From Saccharothrix carnea (GTDB lineage Bacteria; Actinomycetota; Actinomycetes; Mycobacteriales; Pseudonocardiaceae), in assembly GCF_003014735.1 (NCBI RefSeq), contig NZ_PYAX01000001.1:744001-808000 (forward strand): 64,000 bases of DNA, written 5' to 3'. Below the pieces are notes generated by a model. The model had not been told where the DNA came from. It worked only from the letters and a program-made list of their open reading frames with translations, and did not search any database. Positions within the stretch are counted from its first letter, which is position 1. Each line of letters opens with the position of its first letter. Both the position numbers and the translations under genes were made by a program. Below are positions 59,877 through 64,000 of the stretch, piece after piece.

Positions 59877-61250
59877 TCACCTACGGAGAACACACTTGGC
59901 GTACAAATCGGGCAACCTGCCCGCCGGGTCGTACCGCTTCTTCAGGTCCTGGTACGTCGAACCGTTGTAGTTGTCCCAGAACTCCTCCTCGCCGTAGTAG
60001 GAGTCGGAGTACAGGGACTTGTGCCCGCCCAGCTCGGTGACCTTGGCCTCGATCAGCCGGTTCCGGCTGCCCAGCTCCTCGTCGGGCCGCAACGACACCA
60101 CCGACCAGAAGCCGACGTTGACGTACAGCTCGTCGGGGTCCATCGGGTACAGCGGCCAACCCGTCCTCTGCCCGTCCTCTCGGCTCCTCAACCGCACCGG
60201 GCACAACCACACGGGGCTGACGCCGATCTCGCGGTGGAAGAAGTCGAGGAACTCGGCGAGCCGGTCCACCGGGATCTCCACGTCCTGGATCACCGGCTCC
60301 TGCACCGCCTTGCTCAGCCGGGAGGTCACCTTGTACCGCCGGTCGAGGGCCACGATCCTGCGGTACACGTCGGACCGCAGGTACCGCTTGGGCACGAGCC
60401 GCCGCACGACCGGGTGCTGCACGCCGAACGCCCGCGAGCACCAGAACCAGTCGGTGTCCCACCGCCACAGGTAGTCGCGCACGGTCAGGTAGTCGACGCT
60501 GCGCCGCCGGACGGACCGGTAGTAGATGCCGTTGCCGGTGTAGTCCGAGGTGAACGGCGCGGTGTCGGTCCAGTTCGCCAGCGTCAGGTACTGCTCGCGA
60601 CCGCCGAAGACCGTCCCGTCCACGAAGTCGACCGGTTCGCCCTGGTAGGAGCCCTCCGCGCAGACCGCGGAGATCACCTCGGCGCACTCGGCCGCGTCCG
60701 CGAACGGCACGTGCCGCAGCCGCACGTACGGCTTGACCGGTTCCAGTTCGATCTCCAGCCGGAGCGCGTAGCCGAGCGTGCCGTAGGAGTTCGGGAAACC
60801 GCGGAACAGGTCGTCGCCCGGACCCACGACGACGACCTCGCCGTCGCCGGTCATCACCTCCAGCTCGCGCACGGACTCGTGCGGCAGGCCGTTGCGGAAC
60901 GAGCTGGACTCGATGCCCAGGCCGGCCACCGCGCCGCCCAGCGTGATCGTCTTGAGCTGCGGGACGACCAGCGGCATGAGACCGTGCGGCAGGGTGGCGT
61001 CGACCAGGTGCTCGTAGGTCGTCATGCCCTGGACCTGCGCCGTCCGCGCGGCGGCGTCGACGGACAGGACCCGGTTGAAGCGGGCCACGTCCAGCCCGCC
61101 GGTCTGGTCGGCGCGGAACCGGAAGAGGTTCGACGTCGACTTGGCCAGGCGCACCGGCGCACCGGCCGGGATGGCCCCGTACTGGCCGCGCAACGCGGCC
61201 ACCGCCCGCTCGTGCTCAGACTCCCGGCTCAGCCGTGGGTGATCCCTCAC
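59877..61250 (-). CDS. tmsA: FAD-binding reductase of the 10-methyl fatty acid pair
   Basis: About 457 residues with a PCMH FAD-binding domain (about 20-200; VQGMTTYEHLVDATLPHGLMPLVVPQLKTITLGGAVAGLGIESSS) and a C-terminal domain (HREIGVSPVWLCPVRLRSRE, ELYVNVGFWSVVSLRP). It matches the mycobacterial Rv0449c-type protein that reduces the methylene intermediate to a methyl group with NADPH. It directly precedes tmsB, with stop and start adjoining or overlapping. GTG 61250 was preferred; TTG 61310 would add 20 residues. It is divergent from the acyl-CoA dehydrogenase gene. Confidence 0.9.
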   Translation of the reverse strand: MRDHPRLSRESEHERAVAALRGQYGAIPAGAPVRLAKSTSNLFRFRADQTGGLDVARFNRVLSVDAAARTAQVQGMTTYEHLVDATLPHGLMPLVVPQLKTITLGGAVAGLGIESSSFRNGLPHESVRELEVMTGDGEVVVVGPGDDLFRGFPNSYGTLGYALRLEIELEPVKPYVRLRHVPFADAAECAEVISAVCAEGSYQGEPVDFVDGTVFGGREQYLTLANWTDTAPFTSDYTGNGIYYRSVRRRSVDYLTVRDYLWRWDTDWFWCSRAFGVQHPVVRRLVPKRYLRSDVYRRIVALDRRYKVTSRLSKAVQEPVIQDVEIPVDRLAEFLDFFHREIGVSPVWLCPVRLRSREDGQRTGWPLYPMDPDELYVNVGFWSVVSLRPDEELGSRNRLIEAKVTELGGHKSLYSDSYYGEEEFWDNYNGSTYQDLKKRYDPAGRLPDLYAKCVLRR

Positions 61251-61339
61251 GGCACCGACGTTAGGCCGCCGAGGCTTGATCAGCACCCCCAAAATTCCAC
61301 GACGCTTCAAGTTACCGACGGGTAGTACGCTAGGTGGTT

Positions 61340-62932
61340 ATGACGCACGCCACTCATGAGGTGACCAACCAGGTCCCGCCGCTGGAGGGCCACGACGTCT
61401 CCGCCGACCCGGCGTTGCTGGACGGGCTGCGGCGCGGCGGGGCGGAGTGGGCCGAACCCGAGGTACGCGCCCTGGGCGTGCTCGCGGGCACGCCGCACGT
61501 CCAAGACCTGGGCAGGCTCGCCAACGCCCACCCGCCCGTGCTGCACACCCACGACCGGTACGGGCACCGGGTCGACGAGGTCGAGTTCCACCCGGCGTGG
61601 CACGAGCTGATGACCACTGCGGTCTCCAACGGACTGCACGCAGCGCCGTGGCAGGACGACCGGCCGGGTGCGCACGTCGCCCGCGCGGCCAAGTTCTACG
61701 TGTGGAGCCAGGCCGAGGCGGGGCACGGGTGCCCGATCTCGATGACGTACGCGGCCGTGCCCGCTTTGCGCCGAACGCCCGCTTTGGCCGCGCGGTACGA
61801 ACCGCTGCTCGCCTCGCGCGAGTACGACTTCGGGCTGCGTGCGCCGTCGTCCAAGCGCGGGTTGATCGCGGGCATGTCGATGACCGAGAAGCAGGGCGGC
61901 TCGGACGTTCGGGCGAACACCACGCGTGCCGTGCCCGTGGCCGACCACTACGTGCTGACCGGGCACAAGTGGTTCACGTCCGCGCCGATGTCGGACCTGT
62001 TCCTGACCCTGGCGCAGGCGCCCGGCGGCCTGTCGTGCTTCGTGCTGCCGCGCGTGCTGCCGGACGGCACGCGCAACGCCATGTTCCTGCAACGGCTCAA
62101 GGACAAGCTCGGCAACAAGTCCAACGCGTCCGCGGAGCTGGAGTACGACGGCGCGGTCGGGTGGCTGGTCGGCGAGGAGGGGCAGGGCGTGCGGACCATC
62201 ATCGAGATGGTCAACATGACCCGGCTGGACTGCGTGCTCGGCTCGGCGTCCGGGATGCGGCTGGGGTTGACCCAGGCCACGCACCACGCGGCGCACCGCA
62301 AGGCGTTCGGCGCGTACCTGGTCGACCAGCCCGCGATGCGCAACGTGCTGGCGGACCTCGCGGTGGAGTCGGAGGCGGCGACCACGGTGGCGTTGTGGCT
62401 GGCGGGCACCCGGAGCAGGCTGGGGCTCGCGGTGAGCAAGTACTGGGTGTGCAAGCGGGCACCCGCGCACGCCGCCGAGGCGTTGGAGTGCCTGGGCGGC
62501 AACGGTTACATCGAGGACTCGGGGATGCCGCGGCTGTTCCGCGAGTCGCCGCTGATGTCCATCTGGGAAGGTTCGGGGAACGTGGCGGCGTTGGACGCGT
62601 TGCGCGCTCTGGGGCGTTCGCCGGAGGCCGTGGAGGAGTTCTTCGGCGAGTTGGACGCGGCGCGCGGTGCCGATCGGCGGCTGGACGCGGCGGTCGACGG
62701 GATCAAGGATGAGCTGACCGATGTGGCCGACCTCGAGGTGCGGGCGCGCAGGCTGGTGGAGCGGATGGCGTTGGCGTTGCAGGGCGCGTTGCTGGTGCGG
62801 TACGGGCACCCGGCGGTGGCGGACGCGTTCTGCGCGTCGCGGCTGTCCGGCGACTGGGGCGTGGCGTTCGGCACGCTGCCGCGCGGTGTCGACTTCGGTG
62901 CGATCGTGGAACGGGGGTTGCCGAAGCCGTGA
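61340..62932 (+). CDS. AidB-like acyl-CoA dehydrogenase
   Basis: The 530-residue protein has the four-domain AidB build: N-terminal helical domain (to about 175), middle beta domain with GMSMTEKQGGSDVRANT (near 180), and C-terminal helices with EMVNMTRLDCVLGSASGMRL, ALECLGGNGYIEDSGMP and IWEGSGNVAALDALRAL. It is an FAD enzyme of the acyl-CoA dehydrogenase family; E. coli AidB belongs to the adaptive response to alkylation. Here it overlaps a crotonase gene, pointing to acyl-CoA metabolism. ATG 61340 follows AGGTGG. Confidence 0.92.
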   Translation: MTHATHEVTNQVPPLEGHDVSADPALLDGLRRGGAEWAEPEVRALGVLAGTPHVQDLGRLANAHPPVLHTHDRYGHRVDEVEFHPAWHELMTTAVSNGLHAAPWQDDRPGAHVARAAKFYVWSQAEAGHGCPISMTYAAVPALRRTPALAARYEPLLASREYDFGLRAPSSKRGLIAGMSMTEKQGGSDVRANTTRAVPVADHYVLTGHKWFTSAPMSDLFLTLAQAPGGLSCFVLPRVLPDGTRNAMFLQRLKDKLGNKSNASAELEYDGAVGWLVGEEGQGVRTIIEMVNMTRLDCVLGSASGMRLGLTQATHHAAHRKAFGAYLVDQPAMRNVLADLAVESEAATTVALWLAGTRSRLGLAVSKYWVCKRAPAHAAEALECLGGNGYIEDSGMPRLFRESPLMSIWEGSGNVAALDALRALGRSPEAVEEFFGELDAARGADRRLDAAVDGIKDELTDVADLEVRARRLVERMALALQGALLVRYGHPAVADAFCASRLSGDWGVAFGTLPRGVDFGAIVERGLPKP

Positions 62933-63684
62933 GCGCCGTTCGGGTGGAGCGGTCCGGGCCGGTGTTCACCGTGCTGCTGAACCGGCCCGCCGTGCGCAAC
63001 GCGGTGGACGGTCCGACCGCGCACACGTTGACCGAGGTGTTCCGGGAGTTCGACGAGGACCCTTCGGCGGCGGTGGCCGTGCTGCACGGTGAGGGTGGCA
63101 CGTTCTGCTCGGGTGCGGACCTGAAGGCGTTGGGGACTGCCCGCGGCAACGACCCGTCGTCACCGTCCGGGCCGATGGGTCCGACGCGACTGCGGCTGTC
63201 GAAGCCCGTGATCGCCGCCGTGTCCGGTCACGCGGTGGCGGGTGGCCTGGAGCTGGCCCTGTGGTGCGACCTGCGGGTGGCCGACTCGGACGCGGTGTTC
63301 GGCGTCTTCTCGCGCCGGTGGGGCGTGCCGCTGATCGACGGCGGCACCGTGCGGCTGCCGCGGTTGATCGGCGCGTCCCGTGCCATGGACCTGGTGCTGA
63401 CGGGCCGCCCGGTCCTCGCCGACGAAGCCCTGGCCATCGGCCTGGTCAACCGCGTGGTCCCGCCCGGCACCTCCCGTGCCGCGGCGGAGGACCTGGCCCT
63501 GGAACTGGCCTCGTTCCCCCAGGTGTGCCTGCGCCACGACCGCCTGTCCCTGCTGGAACAGGAAGCCCTGCCCGAGCAGGACGCCCTGGCCAACGAACTG
63601 GACCACGGCCTGGTCTCCCTGACCGAGGTGGAAAAAGGCCTCCGCCGCTTCCACTCGGGCGAAGGCCGCCACGGCCACTTCTGA
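62929..63684 (+). CDS. Enoyl-CoA hydratase/crotonase family protein
   Basis: The 251-residue crotonase has the oxyanion and CoA motifs GTFCSGADLKAL (near 60), VIAAVSGHAVAGGLELALWCDLRVAD (near 92-117), and GGTVRLPRLIGASRAMDLVLTGR. The usual pair of catalytic Glu residues is incomplete, since GLE is present but the second site reads VPLIDGGTVRL, so dehydratase activity should not be assumed. GTG 62929 overlaps the preceding TGA. It probably works with the AidB-like enzyme in acyl-CoA turnover. The junction palindrome D begins right after the stop. Confidence 0.9.
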   Translation: MSAVRVERSGPVFTVLLNRPAVRNAVDGPTAHTLTEVFREFDEDPSAAVAVLHGEGGTFCSGADLKALGTARGNDPSSPSGPMGPTRLRLSKPVIAAVSGHAVAGGLELALWCDLRVADSDAVFGVFSRRWGVPLIDGGTVRLPRLIGASRAMDLVLTGRPVLADEALAIGLVNRVVPPGTSRAAAEDLALELASFPQVCLRHDRLSLLEQEALPEQDALANELDHGLVSLTEVEKGLRRFHSGEGRHGHF

Positions 63685-63835
63685 CCCCGCGAGAGTCCAA
63701 CGCTCAGCGCGCGAGAGTCCAACGCTCACGCACACTGAGTTCAACACTCGGGCATACCGGTCGGTCGGCCGAACGTTGAATTCAGGTGCTCTGAACGTAC
63801 GACTCTCGCGGCGTGAGCGTTGGACTCTCGCGGGG
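63685..63835. repeat. Convergent-junction palindrome, site D
   Basis: A perfect 22-bp inverted repeat (63685-63706 with 63814-63835) starts one base after the crotonase stop and ends one base before the opposing stop at 63837. The left arm is doubled in tandem (second copy 63710-63728). Between the arms lie further family units, such as TGAACGTACGACTCTCGCG at 63792-63810, identical to a unit in site B, and CGAACGTTGAATTC at 63770. Confidence 0.93.
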
Positions 63836-63836
63836 G

Positions 63837-64000
63837 TTAGGTGGTGGGGAGGCCCAGGTCGCGGGCGATCAGGATTTTCTGGACCTCGCTGGTGCCCTCG
63901 CCGATCTCGAGGATCTTGGCGTCGCGGTAGAAGCGGCCCACCGGGTACTCGTTCATGAAGCCGTAGCCGCCGAAGATCTGGGTCGCTTCACGGGCGTTGT
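63837..64000 (-). CDS. C-terminal end of an acyl-CoA dehydrogenase (partial)
   Basis: The last 53 codons are present (the start lies beyond the window). They read the standard acyl-CoA dehydrogenase tail: [20 protein letters not shown], then [20 protein letters not shown] and ARDLGLPTT before TAA (complement of 63837-63839). The conserved QIFGGYGF and RD-IxEGT motifs are the FAD-contacting end of the family. It is convergent with the crotonase gene across palindrome D. Confidence 0.95.
   Translation of the reverse strand, partial: NAREATQIFGGYGFMNEYPVGRFYRDAKILEIGEGTSEVQKILIARDLGLPTT

Overview
The window is a very GC-rich stretch of actinobacterial chromosome. Codons end almost always in G or C, GTG and TTG starts are common, and leaderless starts look likely at several places. 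Secreted hydrolases, SARP and LAL regulators, a type VII secretion cargo set and a 10-methyl fatty acid gene pair together suggest a filamentous soil actinomycete of the Pseudonocardiaceae (Saccharothrix, Actinosynnema or Lentzea type). That assignment is inference from gene content. No rRNA, tRNA, CRISPR array, transposase or prophage was seen.

Layout. 1-3.7 kb: a DoxX protein, an SDR enzyme and a YciI-like (DGPF) protein with its ECF42-type sigma factor. DoxX and DGPF share a nearly identical promoter-like sequence. 3.8-8.3 kb: a divergent EamA exporter and MocR regulator, a truncated SRPBCC gene, an MFS exporter and a GNAT acetyltransferase. 8.3-15.4 kb: an AraC regulator with a divergent NmrA-like protein, a large LAL regulator with a tiny secreted peptide gene divergent from it, and a PepSY membrane protein behind a structured leader. 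15.5-28.3 kb: carbohydrate-linked and housekeeping genes, including an alginate-lyase-like secreted enzyme and a GH18 chitinase that both carry DasR-like operators, a natural P450-like/isocitrate-lyase-like fusion, a PP2C phosphatase, a ROK regulator with a sugar dehydrogenase-like gene, and two serine hydrolases.

28.4-41.7 kb: an M14 carboxypeptidase, a MerR/GyrI regulator, RecD2 helicase, a secreted HAF-repeat protein with a CebR-like box, a two-component system with a DUF4173 membrane protein, a TetR/hydrolase pair, an MscS channel, and a small lipoprotein whose single domain resembles the propeptide of the subtilase encoded head-on next to it (41.8-45.0 kb). 45.3-54.4 kb: a coiled-coil protein, a cupin, a KstD-like flavoprotein, and a SARP regulator divergent from a three-gene type VII secretion cargo operon (small helical partner, PPE-like protein, EspG chaperone), with SARP-style 11-bp-phased repeats between them. 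54.5-64 kb: an imine-reductase-like gene with a MerR-type promoter, a degenerate GGDEF-EAL protein with a TTA codon, an HtrA-like protease, the tmsA-tmsB pair, an AidB-like acyl-CoA dehydrogenase, a crotonase and the tail of another acyl-CoA dehydrogenase.

A recurring theme is the sequence filling convergent gene junctions. A family of about 16-20 bp units (consensus TGARCGTWSRACWC followed by CGCG or similar) is assembled into palindromes at four convergent junctions (17.8, 48.6, 54.4 and 63.7 kb), sometimes supplying the stop codons. Two solitary units lie near 39.9 kb. Other convergent junctions use unrelated perfect hairpins, one uses five copies of a 17-bp tandem repeat, and two convergent pairs overlap. 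No gene-free stretch exceeds about 300 bases; the longest (36756-37046 and 46084-46373) hold degenerate direct repeats and no convincing gene.
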